Positions 1 through 12,927 of a DNA stretch of 64,000 nucleotides are shown here, one piece after another. Origin of the DNA: Escallonia rubra (lineage: Eukaryota > Streptophyta > Magnoliopsida > Escalloniales > Escalloniaceae); assembly GCA_033065855.1 (NCBI GenBank), contig JAVXUO010001708.1, forward strand, positions 62,001 to 126,000, read 5' to 3'. The position numbers and the translations under genes are program-made. Under the pieces are notes generated by a model. That model was not told the origin of the DNA. It worked only from the letters and a program-made list of their open reading frames with translations, and ran no database searches. How positions within the stretch are numbered: the stretch's first letter is position 1; each line of letters opens with the position of its first letter.

Positions 1-42
1 ATGAGAGCGATTGAGCTGTTATCTGGTTGACTGAGGCTCCAC

Positions 43-3000
43 TCAACTACCTATGTAGCCCAGCCAGTGAAGAAAGACTGCTAAAATGAGCATACAGACT
101 GCCAAAATCATACCCCGTCTGCCCAGTAGCCAATTTTTTGTCTTCCTTGCACCTTCCACTCCTCGCTGAAGTCTATCAGCCCACTTCATCTGCAACATTT
201 TACAAAGGTTTAGACAATAGCAACTCATGTTCTGCATACATCAAGGTTGAGCAACAATAGATCAATCATGCCAGCTCAGTCAGCGGAGAAAATAAGATAT
301 ACACCAGCTGGAAAATTTTAAGAAGCAAATTAATATGGCTTCCATGAAAATTGTGCTCTGTCGTAAAGTATGTCACAACGAAAGCCCCTCAAAAATCAGT
401 GTACTATGAAGAAATGTGTAGCATATACAATGGAAGTTTTCTTTCTCAGATAATTTGGCAGGAAAGCAGCAGATATCAGGTACATATAGCAAATCAAGTG
501 GTTTCTGTAACACCTAATCAATATGGGTGAAAAGCACATGGTTGACTGTTAGTAAACTGATCAAGGAACGCTTACTTCACCGCAGCTAATATAAAATCTG
601 CTTATAACCTCAGCAGTGACGCCTGCTAAGAAGTTTGTGGAAGCGTAAGGATGGTGCAGCAGATTTACTATTCTTGCAATAACAAATGAGAGCTACGTAG
701 ATGAATGCATTGAAAGGGAGAGAACAGTCAAAACCCCAAAGCAAAGGATGGTCTTCCGGGCTATACGAGCAGGAAAAAAACCACCTCAAGGGAACTGCCA
801 AGAAGTGGGGAGGGAAGGTGGAAGGGAGGGAAAGAGAGGGGGGGGGGGGTGTTGATCATATGACCCTATCAAATTAGTAAAACACAGACAACCACCCACT
901 GATCAAACCAATTCAACAACGAGAATGCTGAACAATGTAATGACCAACAGAAACGGTACCGTTTATGCCAAATTCTAATAGTAGTTGTGTGTGCATAAGA
1001 AAAATGTAAGTTGCATACAGTTAACCAGCCTTCACACGCTATTCGCATAATTGCCACATGCCGAAGTGACCAATTATACAATCTAAGAGCCATGGTGTCT
1101 ATGAAGTTACTAAAAAACTGAATGCTTTTATTACAAATGCCTTCGATTATTTGTCTTATTCCCATAGGTAAGGCAGCGAGTTACGTCAAGAATAAATCGT
1201 TAAGCAATATATCAACTATTCAAAATCTTGCTGCTGTTAATATTACAGAGAAACTAACAATATCAAATGTTTAAAAAGGGTAGAACTATTTTATTTCAAA
1301 ACCTTTTATGTTACACATTTGGGACAGATGACACAATGTGCAGAGATAGCCAAAAGAGTGGATATTTTTTCGCGCACAAACACAGAAGCCAAACATGTAA
1401 TGCGAATTATGAAAGGAAACTGCGGAAAAGAAGGTACCATTTTATCCAACGTATCGGGTGTCAAAGATGACATGGCTTGTTGAGCTTTTTCTGCATCCTC
1501 CCGAGAGAGCTTAAACCCAAATTGTTCGCTCATGTTTGCCATCATGTCAGGGTTCATATTTTTTATCATTGACGTGAACATCTGCCAAGTTTTGAGGAAA
1601 AAAGATAAGTGACCAACAAAAGGTACTACCTGATCACTACGCAGGATAAGTTCCTATAGGATATTGTTTTTCTACATATCGGCACTAATGGATCTCTTGA
1701 GGCAACAAAGTAAACTAATTCTGAACTTGCAACACACCAACACATCCAGCAAGAACTATGATGCTGTGTAAAATGGTGTTATTCAGTTAGAGAGACACAA
1801 TATGTACTTTATGTCAAAGACAAAACCATTCTTAGAAGAACATTTGGTTAATACAAAGAGAATTACGTCATTTCAAAAATCTGGGGTCATCACAACAACT
1901 GATGGTTCTACTAAAAGGACGTTAAGCATGAAATGGACAACACGAAATAAAATTATTTCAAAAGCATCGACAGACTGATGCTTCGACTACGCATACAGGA
2001 TGAGTTCAGTAAAAACTATGTTACATGGACTCAGTTCGGCATGTGTCCAAGTGCAGACTCGCCTATTATTGAAATTTCAGGACAAGCGGACACGGATTTT
2101 TAGTCGGACTTAATCAGTTTGAATATTAAGGTTATTCGTGTAATCTTAAGAAAGTTATATGGGTAGCACCGAAGTTTTTTAGTTAACTTGGGTTGTATTC
2201 AATATTTGTATAAAACTTGGGGTTGAAAATAATATTTCCCCAAAGAGGAGAAAAAAAGAAACAATTGAACAGTTCATCAATTGAAAGAGCCTTCCATGCA
2301 ATTAAAAGGTACCCTCCCCTCCCTCCCCCTTAACAGCCTCCGACATGATTATAAGGTACAGTCTCTATATCCCCCTCACCCTCCCCTCCTCTCCCCTCAA
2401 CAGCCTCCCACGTGAAAAGGTACAGCCTCTCTCTCTCCCTCTCTCCCTCTCTCTCTGTCTCCCTCCCTCCCCCTCCACCTCGTCCCCTCATCCTCCTTCC
2501 CTCACGAACCAGATCCGCAGTAACGGTAGGACGATAGTAAAAAGTCATAGCGAAGCCCGTAGCCACTTGTACTACAGTCCTTCTTTCTTCTATCTTCCTT
2601 TTCTACCGTCTTCTTCCAACGCAACTGTCAACGAGGCGTGCCTGTCTGGCAAACGACAAGTCTGAGAAGGATCTCATAACAGCGTCAGTGTCGGCTCGGG
2701 TCAACACTGGCCCTTCACCCCAAAGTGAAGGGTCCATGTAAGGTAGTAAAAAACAGAACAACGAGTAGTGCAGATATATATATACACACACGTTGTGTCA
2801 ATTATAAAGATAGGTCCGTCCCTAGATTCGTATTGTACTTCTCAACGTGATTTTGTCAAATACACAAACATCCACTTTGCAAAAGTACAGCTAAACGTAG
2901 AAGGCTAAGGGAAATTACTGAAAGTAGGGAAGAGAGAGGAGAGAGATAGAGAGACCAAGAGTATATGTACAAATGGGATCCATAAAAAAAATACCTGCCG

Positions 3001-6000
3001 CATAGCTGGATCATTCATTTGGTTTCTCATTTGTTCTTGCAGATCAGCACTTGAACTCGGGAAGCTTGACTGAGGAGCACTTCGTGAATTTAAAAACACT
3101 GAAGAGCTACTTTCGTCGACAGAATCAGCACTGACTTTGGAACTTTCGCGAGTTCGTTGGGCTTTTGCGCCATTATGTGTTACTCCATTAGATTGTAAAG
3201 ATGCCGCTGCTGCTGCCGGTTTACCTCTAAATGATGATGCCATTTCAAACATTCTCTGCACGTCTTCAGTTGACATTTTACTCATCATATCAGTTGCTGA
3301 TTTAAGCATGTCGGGTGACACTTCTGGTGGAACAGATCCAGCATTTAAGTTGTTGAAACTAGGGTTTTCCCCTTGAAAGGAGGAAGCCATTTGGACCATT
3401 TTTTGAAGTTCTTCAGGCGACATCTTACTAATCATATTGGAGGCAGTCTTCACCATATCAGAAGATATCCCTTCCACTTTTCCACCATTTAGAGCTATCA
3501 GAGTCTCTGGGTCAGCTTGAGAAATAAAGTTCTGGAAGGATCTACCAATACACAGAGAAACCGTATCCATCACACGAACTCTTTTATTCAAAAAGAATTT
3601 GCAGACTGAATAAAATAAAGAGAGAAGCTTAATAAATTTAAAAATATGAAGAACAACGAAATAATCCACCCCACCTTCCAAAACAAAGCAACACACACGG
3701 GGATCGAAGGGTAGGGCAACATAACCTAGCGAGCCCTCGTGTATCTAATCAATCAACTGACTCTGGCCAATTCTAATGTCACAATTAATTACCAAAATAT
3801 GCAGATCTTTGCACCTCCCAAGTTTTCGTTTGACAAAATTTTTTTTTTGGTTTTCAGTTTTTAAAGAGCAGTTTTTTAAAGAGCAGCTTAATTTTGTTTT
3901 TACAAAAACAAGTGAGTGTTTGATAACCCCTTTTTTTTTTGAGTTTTTTTTTTTTGGTGTTTGGTAACCCTTTTTATTTTGACTTTTTTTTTTTGGTGGT
4001 TTGCGGTGGCGATGGTGGGGTGCAGCGGTGGTGGTGGTGGCCGGCGGCCGGAGGTGGCTGCCGGCAGTCTCCGGCGGTGGTCGCCGGCGGCCGGAGGTGG
4101 CTGCCGGCAGTCGCCGGCGGCCGGAGGTGGCAGCCGGCAGTCTCCGGCGGTGGTCGCCGGCGGCCGGAGGTGGTCGCCGGCGGCCGGAGGTGGCTGCCGG
4201 CGGCCGGAGGTGGCTGCCGGCAGTCTCCGGCGGTGGTCGCCTGAGGTGGCTGCCTGCGGTGGGAGGGTGGTGGTGGTGGTCTAAGAAAAAAAAACCAGTT
4301 TCTGGAGTTTTTTTTTTTTTTCTTTTTTACTCTTCAGTTTAAAAACTGGTTTTTAAACTGAAAAAAAAAATGGTTACCAAACGCTCCTTTTTTTTTCAGT
4401 TTTTAAAAACTGAAAAAAAAAAGAGGAAAAAAATTTTGTCAAACCTAGCCTAACATGTTGTATTATGTAGTGATCAAACTCAAGTGGAATGCTCACAACA
4501 TGCCATCCAAATCTAGGAGTACTGAATATCCCATTCAAGATAACAAAGTGTAAACTTCCTACACCAGTACAGATTTATTTAAATGATGCATGTTAAAGAA
4601 TCAACTAATTTCTGAAAGTACAAAAGAGCAGCGTGGGGAACAGCCAAGGAACCTACTAAAAGCCACAGATAAATTTCTTCTTTAAGCTTATTACAGCTAA
4701 GTCCTTCAGGGTAGGATGTAATTACAGCACAATGTTTTAAGATATATCGTAAGTACCCTTCAACCAGACAAGACATTGGTTGCTTTATATGATGAAATAA
4801 CTTGTTGCCCCTCGTTTAGGGGAACAAAGTAAAGTAAGCTTATTATCTAATATACACCATGAACCCTCACTTCCCTCGCTCTACTACCCGCCACCAGTAT
4901 ATTCCTCCTCATCATTCTCAGCGGTGATCGAGGACCTCAAACACAACAATTCAGGGAAAGCTCACTGGATTTTGGTTAGGCGGTGGTGGCAGAGGGTAGT
5001 CGAGTGGTGCAGATTTGAATAGTATTCGGGAAGGTGATTGGTGGGTGACAGTGTAGGTGCACTCTACTCATAATGCTTGATCATGCGGCCTGCTGCGTTG
5101 TTTTGGATCATTAACCGCATAGTGGTGAATAAAGCTCAACTCACTATGAATTACGATACGAATGCATGATATGTATAAACTATACGTAAAAATACAAAAA
5201 TATCCCTAAAAGATAAACTTAAATCTTTAAAACCCACGTATTCTTCCTCTATACTAAAAAACCAAAATCTTTTTTTTTTTTCCTTACCATAAAGTCCAGC
5301 CGTCTACTTTTTCAGTAACACAATTAGAAAAGTTTAATTTATGGAGAAAAACAACCCTTTATGAAGTAACCTAAAGACCAGGGCCTGCCCTGATTTTCCA
5401 GATTTAAAGCCTCCAAATGATGTTACTCTATTTCACGTATCAATTACTAACGAATCATTTAAAGACTAAGCTTCCTTCTAGAAGTGATGCATAGAAACAG
5501 TTACCCATTTGGGTCTTCATTTTTCAACTAAGTCAAGCTTGCTACTTTGTCAGATCAATTGAAGTAGCTTTTTGTGAATGAGTGTGTGAAATCATTCAAG
5601 GAATAAGCTTCATTTTGAAGTGATGCATAGAAACAGTACTCCATTTGGGTCTTAATCTTTTCACCTCGGTCAAGGTTGCTCCTCCATCAGATCAATTGAA
5701 GTTGCTTTTTTGTGTATTAGTGTGTGCTGTACGTACAAACCAACAGAAAAAAGTTCCTATATGCAATCACAATTTCTGGGAGAGGAGAGACCCTCGCTTA
5801 CTGAGAGGAAGAATTTCGTGCATACAATTAAAATCTGGAAAGAAAGAAGAGAGATGGAAGACAATTAGGTTGTTATTGAGTAGATTTGGTTCACCTGTAA
5901 TATGTTTTATGTTCAGAGTTGAAATGGAGACTTTTGTGCACATATTGGCAAGGCAAATTGCTGCGGAATTAGGTTAGGTAAACGAAAGGTTATTTTTGTC

Positions 6001-9000
6001 AAAAGAAACATTTTCTTTACACTGTTAAATGTTAATCAAAAAATTTGACGGCTGGCCTTTTGGTTAGGAAATATTGGTTTTGGATTTTCTATTTTTGGTG
6101 TTTTTCCATAAACTATAAGAGCCGAGGAAGCATTTCTACAATTTCTACTAACATCAGCTTAACAGAGGGGTGTGTTTTGTTACTTTGGACATCTGTTACC
6201 CAGTTTGTAAACTTGTGGATTCAACTGTTATAACCTATAACCTAAAGGGCACGGCTGTAATAAACCCTTCTTTTAATCAACATGTAATCTCATGCACAGA
6301 TGGAGCATCCTTATATTCATTTGGTACTGTCGATATGTTTGTGGCAATGCATGCCATTAAAATTATTCAATTTACAAATTGAATAGCAGACACCATCAAA
6401 ACAAATTGAGTTCATGTGAACTAGTCTAGAAGGAAATCAAAAAGAGAAAATTAATCAATGGTGTGGTCAAAAGGTTTACTACACATATAATAAGTAAAAG
6501 GATATTCTAAAATCCACCAGCGGATATGAACAAACCTCAGAGATTGTGGATCATTTTTTAGAGCCTGAAAGTGTTCTGAACTGGTTGATGGAGCCTCGCT
6601 GGTAAACTCGCTTCGACTCGTATTGCGCCCATTGGAATCTTGTCGTTGTGACACAGAAACTTCTGAAGGTGAAGTATCCTCTTCAGTTATTTCTTCAATT
6701 ACTACTCCTCCTGAAATGCCAATAATTTTATTTGAACAAAAAAATGAGCAATTACGCAAAAATTTGTATAATAGGTACCATGCTTTTCATTTGAAAAAGT
6801 ATACTGAGGGAAGAATACGTACTTCTAGATGCATGTTCACCATCTTCCTTGAATACTTTTTGCTCGGCATCCCTATACAGACCGACGATTATTACCACAA
6901 TGTGCCAAAATAACCTACTAACTATTTGATGTCTTGCTTGCATGTCAAATCAATAAGATGAAAATCAAGAGGCTATACTGGGATTGTGGGCATATCATGG
7001 CAAAAAAAAATAGTAAATTGAAATATAATTATAATCCGTCTAAATTCTCTCATATTAGACGATCTAGTCTCTGACCAAAAACTACAAAATAGGACTTTGC
7101 ACTCCTTTCAGAACTACGTAGAAATATTACGGAAAAGAGAAATCCAAAAGCCACAGAAGAGGATTCGTGTATATAATAAACCTAAGCACGAGCCCGAGCT
7201 TCTTGGATATTATCTGGGCTTTATTCAGTTTGTGTGATTTACATTGCAAGTACTTCATTTCATTAGAATATTGTCCATCAATTTGGTTTAACTTTGCCTG
7301 TAAGAAACTGGCTTGATTGTTGACTATGATTAATAAGTAAATTCATTTCATTAGAATATTGTCCATCAATTTGGTTTAACTTTGCCTGTAAGAAACTGGC
7401 TTGATTGTTGACTATGATTAATAAGTGAAGGTACGAACGGCAAAGTGATTATTGTTTTTTCATATCGCAAAGGTGTTTCTCTTGGGGTCATCTCTTCCCT
7501 TCTCTTCTCCCCATTCTCTGAAACGCTCTGTCCTGAATCACTAATCTCTCACCTAAACTCCCTATTTTCTCCTTTTCCCACATAGGAAAAGCTACGTATA
7601 ATTTCAGCGAACATTAGAAATAGTATCGACAAATTTCTACACAGGAAAAAGGCTTGGACAAAAGACAGGCCGAAAGTACATTCCTACATGTCAAGTATAT
7701 AATCCTAGGGCACATGCCACAAAAAGTCCCCCATACCTTAAGACATCTGCAATAGTCTCATCATCAGGTGAAACTTCATGTGCCTTCCTCAAATCAGAAA
7801 TTGCATCCTGCAATAATTTAGAAGGTAAAATGCAGAAGACTAATATTACGAGGTATAGTTCTGAAAACAACAATTAACCACATAGTAAACAAATACTCAC
7901 ATCTAGTTTTCCTAATTCTTTGTACGCTTGACCCCTTCGGTAAAGGGCTTTGACATTTCTTGCATCATGTGCCAAAACCTGCAGCACGCCAAAATGCTGT
8001 TATCTTCTACAGGATTTATTCTTAAGTAAGAAGCAAAATGAAATCATTCATTTCCTCAGTCACCATGCATCTTGCAGTCAAAATAATTAAGGGGCTAGCT
8101 CCTTGCATTAGGCTTTGGCCTCTCAGATAGCACCGTGTACACGGCCCAATCCACGTCTCAAACCCGTGATCACCAAGTCAGAATAAAGCAACCTTGCCGT
8201 GGCGACAAGGTGAGCCCTTCAAAGAACTAACTAGTGAATATGGAAAGGATCATTGAACCTCTGACATATCCAGAAAAGAAATAGAGGGTAAGGAAAAAGG
8301 AACTTTGTCGCTTCTCTCCAAAAGTAACAAAAAGTTCAGCTTTCCTTTCTTCTTTCCCCTTTTTGATAAGTGATTTCAGCTTTCTTTTTGGCTCCAGAAA
8401 TGTTTTTCATGCAACTTGTTGTTTGGATGTATAAGCTAAACATTAAGCAAAGAATAGCTTCCCCATACCTCTGTACCTTCTACTATGCATTCGTCATACT
8501 GCCTTGTTTTCAGGTAACACGACATCAAGTTAAGGGAGCATGTCAACAGGAGAGTTCTGTCTTTGGAGGCCGGAATACCTTTCAGATTTTTCTTTGCCTG
8601 ATTTGAAAAGAAAAGGTTGACCATTTTAGTATTCAAGAGTTACATACCTATCAAAAATAACCAACACATGCAACATAAAATGTAAAAGAAAAACAACCCT
8701 ACACGCTACACTTACGAGTAAATACTTCTGCAAAGCCTCATTAAATCTTCCCTGACTGTGAAGATCATTCCCCTGCCAAGATGTGTAAAGATCCATAAGT
8801 ACATGCGACCATCAATAAGGAAACTTCAGTTAATAGAGATATATACAGATTTCCCTCTTACAACTAATATAGTAAGAATATGAAGTGCAGAAGGATTACT
8901 AAAAGTGAAGGTTTCCCTTTCCGGGAGGGTGGGTGACAAGGCAATCTAGATTTACATCTAAGCTTCTTCAATATCAGCTCAGAAGAACTATCTTTAGCAG

Positions 9001-12000
9001 ATTCACAAATATGCAGATTACGTCCCATAACCACTTTCAACTTTAGTTTTTCAAGAAGACCAAACAAATATTGAGAAGCCAGTATCACCAATATTAAAGA
9101 GTTCATGTATAAAAAGAATGGGGACATAATGAGTAGTGCGCATTTGGTTACAACATCTATATGAACAAAAGATGGCCAAAGTCGATCAGTTAATGCTGAC
9201 AAGCTTCTGCGCCAATGGGGATGAGTGGATGTTTCTTTTTGTGTGTGTGTTTGTGTGTGAGTGCATGTGTGTGTGTGAGAGAGAGAGAGAGAGATGGAAA
9301 CCCGACTCTTCTGGCTAATGTTTAGCATGGATTGGAGCTAAAGATGTATAAGGTCAAGACTCGTGACCACTACTGCCATTTCTTTAGTTTTTTATCTCCT
9401 CCTAACACTTGCTATAAACACCTAGTAAATTCATTAAAATTCTAAGACGGCAACTGATGTCTATGGCTGTCAATAGGGTCGAGCAGGCACAAAATCCAAA
9501 TGATGACCCACTAATTACATTTTTCTGATTAGGAAGATTAGCCGAGATGGAATAAACATCAAGATCAAAGAACTAAAAGAAAGACAAAACATCATTCTGA
9601 GTATATTGTAGCCAAAATTTCACTTGATATACAAACAAAAAAAAAAGGAACACTTAAAAGGTAATTTGAAAAACACAGCATTTCGACCCTTAGTTGCAGG
9701 ATTTGCCCCAAAGGGCAAGGAATCTTTGTTACATTCGCGAACCTGCCCTCCTAACCTAGGACCCTCCTTGGAGCGCGATTCAAGGTGTGGTCGGAGCATA
9801 AACCAGGGAAGAAAGGAGTCTTACCTGTGGCAGGCAGCGATGATCCATGCCAGCAACAAAGTGGCCAAAGAAGAGAGAAGCCGACGATCATCTGCCAAAA
9901 GGAAGATGAACAGAAGGCTGCGGAAATTTTAAGAGACCACGATTTAGGGCAGAGGTCAAGTGACTTCTAAAACAAAAGCTCTACAGCAGATGTCACGTGG
10001 TTTCTTTCTAAGCTTACTTCCAATTGGATTTTATGATTAGGTTCATATTTGCGTTGGCTATGACAGCTGGGGTTCTTCAAATACTTTTCATATTCCCCCC
10101 TTAACTTTCAATTATTCCAAAACTCACCACACTTCGTTATATTTCTTAGAAGATCCGAATTCTAGTACATTATCCTTGGTTTATACCTTACAGTAAAGTT
10201 TACATAAAAAGTTATTTATACACGACGCTCCCAACTCGGATTCTTCTATATGCTGACGCTTCCCCGCCGCTGCTCGTGCAAGTTAGCTATCATTAGGCAA
10301 ATGAGATTGTTTCCCTATTACTTTTTGCTGCTAATTTATTTGTTGTTCTCCTTCCCTCTTCTTTCTACATGACCACCGTCCCCTCCATGAAGACTACCCC
10401 AACTGCCATCACGTCCCAGGACCCTTCTTCACGCCCCCGGAAATTACAATAAGATATACGATCAAGATCAAAAGGCCAACTAAATTAAAACTTGAAACCA
10501 AATCTGAATAATGAAAGCAAGATTAGCAGATTTCGGGAAATCTATACAAGTGTAACTAGGATTAATTGCCCGTAAAATCTTTTAGTTGGGGTCATGTCGC
10601 CCAGTTACCTAAACTTTCATTTTTGGCACCCATCCCATTTGGTGCTCAATTTAACAAAATATAGTTATAACAGAGAGGAAAAGACAGTTGTGAGAGGTTA
10701 GAGACAGCATTTAGATAGGAACTAGAAACTTTACAAAATTGTGGGAGGTTGAAGAGAGCATTTAGATGACCACATCGAAAATTTGCCACAACATTGGATT
10801 TGCAGTGGTTTTTGCTTAAAAAAGAGCGGAATAAGTGAGGTACCGGTAACATAAAGAACAAGCAAGGTGAATTTGGAGTCGAAGTTACTTTCTTCCCCAT
10901 TCACTTTTGGCAGACATTCAGTCAATTGGAAGTCTGGACTTCAATTGGTAAATTACGCATCAAACTAGAAGTTTAAGGTGCCGAGCACCAAAATTGAAAC
11001 TTCAGGTTGCAGGGCGCTCAGGACCTAGACTATAAGATTTACGCGCAATTAATCAATGTTACTATAGGGTTGGCGCTACCGCGGCCAGGTTCACCCTCTT
11101 CCAATGCACCGACGGGTACACCAAAGCCACTTTCTCCAATCCAACCCCAGCCGTTAAGGTAATCATCTGGTGTGCATAATCATTGGACATTCATATAAAA
11201 GCTGGTCAAAGATGACGCGGAGGTTCAGTAAAAAGAACTAACCTTGAGCCTTTCATTTATGGGGTGACGCCTCTTGGATGGCAGGCAAGGCATACCACCA
11301 TATCCTAAATTTGTCACTAATGCCCGATAGGCATACCACCATATCCTAAAATTGTCACTAATCGCGGATATAGCTTTCTTTAAATTATGCTATGTTCATG
11401 CAAGAACAATTACATAGCCAAAAAAATTCAAATCTCTTTGTTTTTGTCTATATTTCGGTGAAAAAAAAGAAACATTGGATAGCAAGTAGTCGGCCCCACT
11501 AACCTGTTTCTTTAGCATCTGAGCTGCGTTAATCTCATATGTAGATTGAGCATCTACTCGCATGCGCATAGCAGCTATCTCTTCAGGTGTTGCATTAGCC
11601 ATCTTCTCACCAATCTCAGCCATGTCTTCAGGACGAGTATACTTCATCTGTTCCGCAGCATGCTTCAAGTCTTCAGGCCTCATGTTTTGCATGCCTTCTG
11701 AAGCCATTCTCATCAACTCGGGATTAGACATCATCTGCAGTAATCATCAATAAATAAAAAACGTACTCGAAAAGGACAGCTTGTTAAACTGGGAGAAAGC
11801 AGAATCCAATATTTTACAAGCCAGACCAGAAACTACAAATTGTTTCATCTATTTTCCGTGAAGACTAAACTAGCAAAATATGCACCAAAAACAATCTCCC
11901 GAATTTGAATACAAGAGGTAGAAGCACCTTTTCTTCCCCAGAATATACTTTTAAAGAGAGTATAACTGCACGCTATCAGCTGTTCAAGTTAGCTCCTTAA

Positions 12001-12494
12001 GAAACGTTATCAAGATCAAAAGGGGACATAAGACTGGTGCAAAATAAAGGCTTACAACATTAAACGCTACTGGCTAACGTGTAATTGGTCACAAAAACAT
12101 GCCTAAAACTTCGAATTTTTCCTTCAAGCTTCTAGTCTATAATATAATTTATCATTCGATCACAGATCATAAAATGCGTTAAGATTTGACTTGTAGGAGT
12201 CCGCAATTTGAACAGTTCGCTTCAAGCCTCTTGGATTAAAATGTATCTAAAAAACAAAAAAAGCACGAAATCAAGTAAATTTCAAACAAAAAAAAATCGA
12301 TTTTATGTTAAGACAAGCTGTAAAAAGAATCAAATAATAATCAACCCAAAGTACTAAATAGAACATACAGGCGTTTATAAATTCAAAATTGGACAGACCT
12401 GTTGCTGAATCCGGGCCAACTCGGCGGGTGACATGCGACCCATCTGCTCCTGGGCGAGCCTGAGCAACTCGGGATCCATCATGCCGTTAAACAT
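43..12494 (-). CDS. OEP61: Outer envelope protein 61 / TPR7-like chaperone receptor, 11 exons, complete
   Basis: Exons on the minus strand, 5' to 3': 12494-12399, 11734-11504, 8772-8716, 8597-8469, 7978-7901, 7807-7737, 6872-6823, 6710-6536, 3541-2995, 1581-1438, 189-43. All introns are GT-AG, phases agree, and the product is 574 aa; Arabidopsis OEP61 is about 550 aa. Residues 1-109 are Met/Glu-rich with [16 protein letters not shown] motifs. Residues ~105-200 form three TPRs with clamp-like residues ([26 protein letters not shown]). Residues ~300-370 hold two Met-rich repeats ([13 protein letters not shown] and [13 protein letters not shown]). Residues 552-572 are one C-terminal membrane helix ([17 protein letters not shown]), giving a tail-anchored protein. 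Family knowledge: OEP61/TPR7 is an Hsp70-binding docking protein placed at the chloroplast outer envelope and also reported at the ER Sec translocon. The ATG at 12494 is the first one in frame and starts a conserved MMDPEL motif. Family is certain; exon edges are hand-read. Confidence 0.93.
841..850. repeat. Poly-G run in OEP61 intron 10
   Basis: A purine-rich stretch (about 809-850) ends in a homopolymer of ten G. The rest of this intron (190-1437) shows no coding sequence or recognisable element. Confidence 0.7.
2310..2512. repeat. Pyrimidine-rich tract in OEP61 intron 9
   Basis: About 200 bp of CCCT/CTCT-rich sequence on the plus strand (purine-rich on the transcribed OEP61 strand). It creates long low-complexity open frames on both strands that are not genes. 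The rest of the intron 1582-2994 is ordinary AT-rich DNA. Confidence 0.7.
3828..4444. mobile_element. TIR element with GC-rich minisatellite core in OEP61 intron 8
   Basis: The ends are inverted repeats: GTTTGACAAAATTTTTTT at 3828 and its reverse complement ending at 4444. Inside the ends lie poly-T and poly-A arms, a CAGTTTTTAAA motif and its mirror, and a TTGGTAACC / GGTTACCAA pair (around 3960 and 4372). The core (4015-4275) is a minisatellite, annotated separately. No transposase and no clear target-site duplication. Probably a non-autonomous DNA element; the superfamily cannot be assigned. Confidence 0.6.
4015..4275. repeat. GC-rich GGCGGCCGGAGGTGG minisatellite
   Basis: Variants of GGCGGCCGGAGGTGG and CTGCCGGCAGTCTCCGG alternate about seven to eight times within 260 bp, in an otherwise AT-rich intron. 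Every frame is open because the unit lacks stops, giving Gly/Arg/Pro-rich spurious ORFs. CpG and CpNpG are dense. Confidence 0.85.
5466..5735. repeat. Diverged tandem duplication in OEP61 intron 8
   Basis: Two copies, about 5466-5590 and 5604-5735. Both contain GAAGTGATGCATAGAAACAG, CATTTGGGTCTT and TCAGATCAATTGAAGT in the same order. Divergence is clear, so the duplication is old. No coding capacity seen. Confidence 0.75.
7254..7426. repeat. Perfect 85-bp tandem duplication (88-bp period) in OEP61 intron 6
   Basis: 7254-7338 and 7342-7426 are identical from TTCATTTCATTAGAATATTG through GATTAATAAGT, separated by three bases. Identity over 85 bp means the event is very recent, or that the assembly carries a duplicated segment. 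Confidence 0.9.
9238..9294. repeat. (GT)n(GA)n microsatellite in OEP61 intron 2
   Basis: A GTGT run with interruptions followed by a GAGA run. The rest of intron 2 (8773-11503) holds a short 33-bp tandem duplication at 11289-11362 and no recognisable genes. Confidence 0.85.
11289..11362. repeat. 33-bp tandem duplication, 41-bp period
   Basis: GGCATACCACCATATCCTAA and the bases after it occur at 11289 and again at 11330 with one difference over 33 bp. It lies in OEP61 intron 2. Confidence 0.85.
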
Positions 12495-12628
12495 TCTCAA
12501 ATCCGGGAAGAGAAAAACTGGTGCCTTCAATTTAACGAAACCTAGGTGTTGGTATCGAAGAATTCAAAGACAAAATCTGGAGAGAATTGTTTTAGTGTTG
12601 GATTTTGGTTTGGGGATCGAGAATAGTA

Positions 12629-12636
12629 ATATATAT
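12629..12636 (-). promoter_or_regulatory. Candidate TATA box of OEP61
   Basis: On the minus strand this reads TATATATT, about 135 bp upstream of the OEP61 start codon. A G-box core CACGTG lies further upstream at 12760-12765. Placement is reasonable for a plant promoter, but AT-rich matches are common, so this is tentative. Confidence 0.35.
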
Positions 12637-12759
12637 GAACATGCAGGAGGAGTTGGACGCCCAATAAGACCAGAACGGCGACTCCGAACCCCGAAAGGAA
12701 GGTCATATGTGCGTCAGTTTGTGGCGAATTACGTAGATGCCCCTGGCTACATCAGCAAC

Positions 12760-12765
12760 CACGTG
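12760..12765. promoter_or_regulatory. G-box core upstream of OEP61
   Basis: Palindromic CACGTG about 265 bp upstream of the OEP61 ATG. In plants this core binds bZIP and bHLH factors. The sequence match is exact; function is inferred from position only. Confidence 0.35.
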
Positions 12766-12927
12766 TTGGTTTATGTTACTTTGGTCAACCGAGAGTTGAC
12801 AACTACTAGTATTCAGTTTCTCAAAGGGGTCCAAGTACGACCAAGTACGTGGAGGAACATGATCTCCTTTCTATTCTTTCTTCTTCTCACGACGAGGATA
12901 AATATAATAACGGAGAATTATTAGCCT

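Noticed and set aside
3939-4342. Gly/Arg-rich proteins over 100 codons in the OEP61 intron
   Set aside because: Product of the GGCCGGAGGTGG minisatellite; all three frames are open.
8090-8190. tRNA-like stretch with GGC...GCC pairs and a CGGCCCAATCC segment
   Set aside because: Could not be folded into a cloverleaf with an intact T-arm and acceptor stem by eye.
9620-9980. Possible gene fragment in OEP61 intron 2 (two overlapping ~60-100-codon frames)
   Set aside because: No splice logic relative to OEP61, no motifs, and the frames overlap each other.
12433-12924. 163-codon plus-strand open frame overlapping OEP61 exon 1
   Set aside because: It runs antisense through the conserved first exon and promoter of OEP61, has no family motifs and low-complexity composition. 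Treated as chance.
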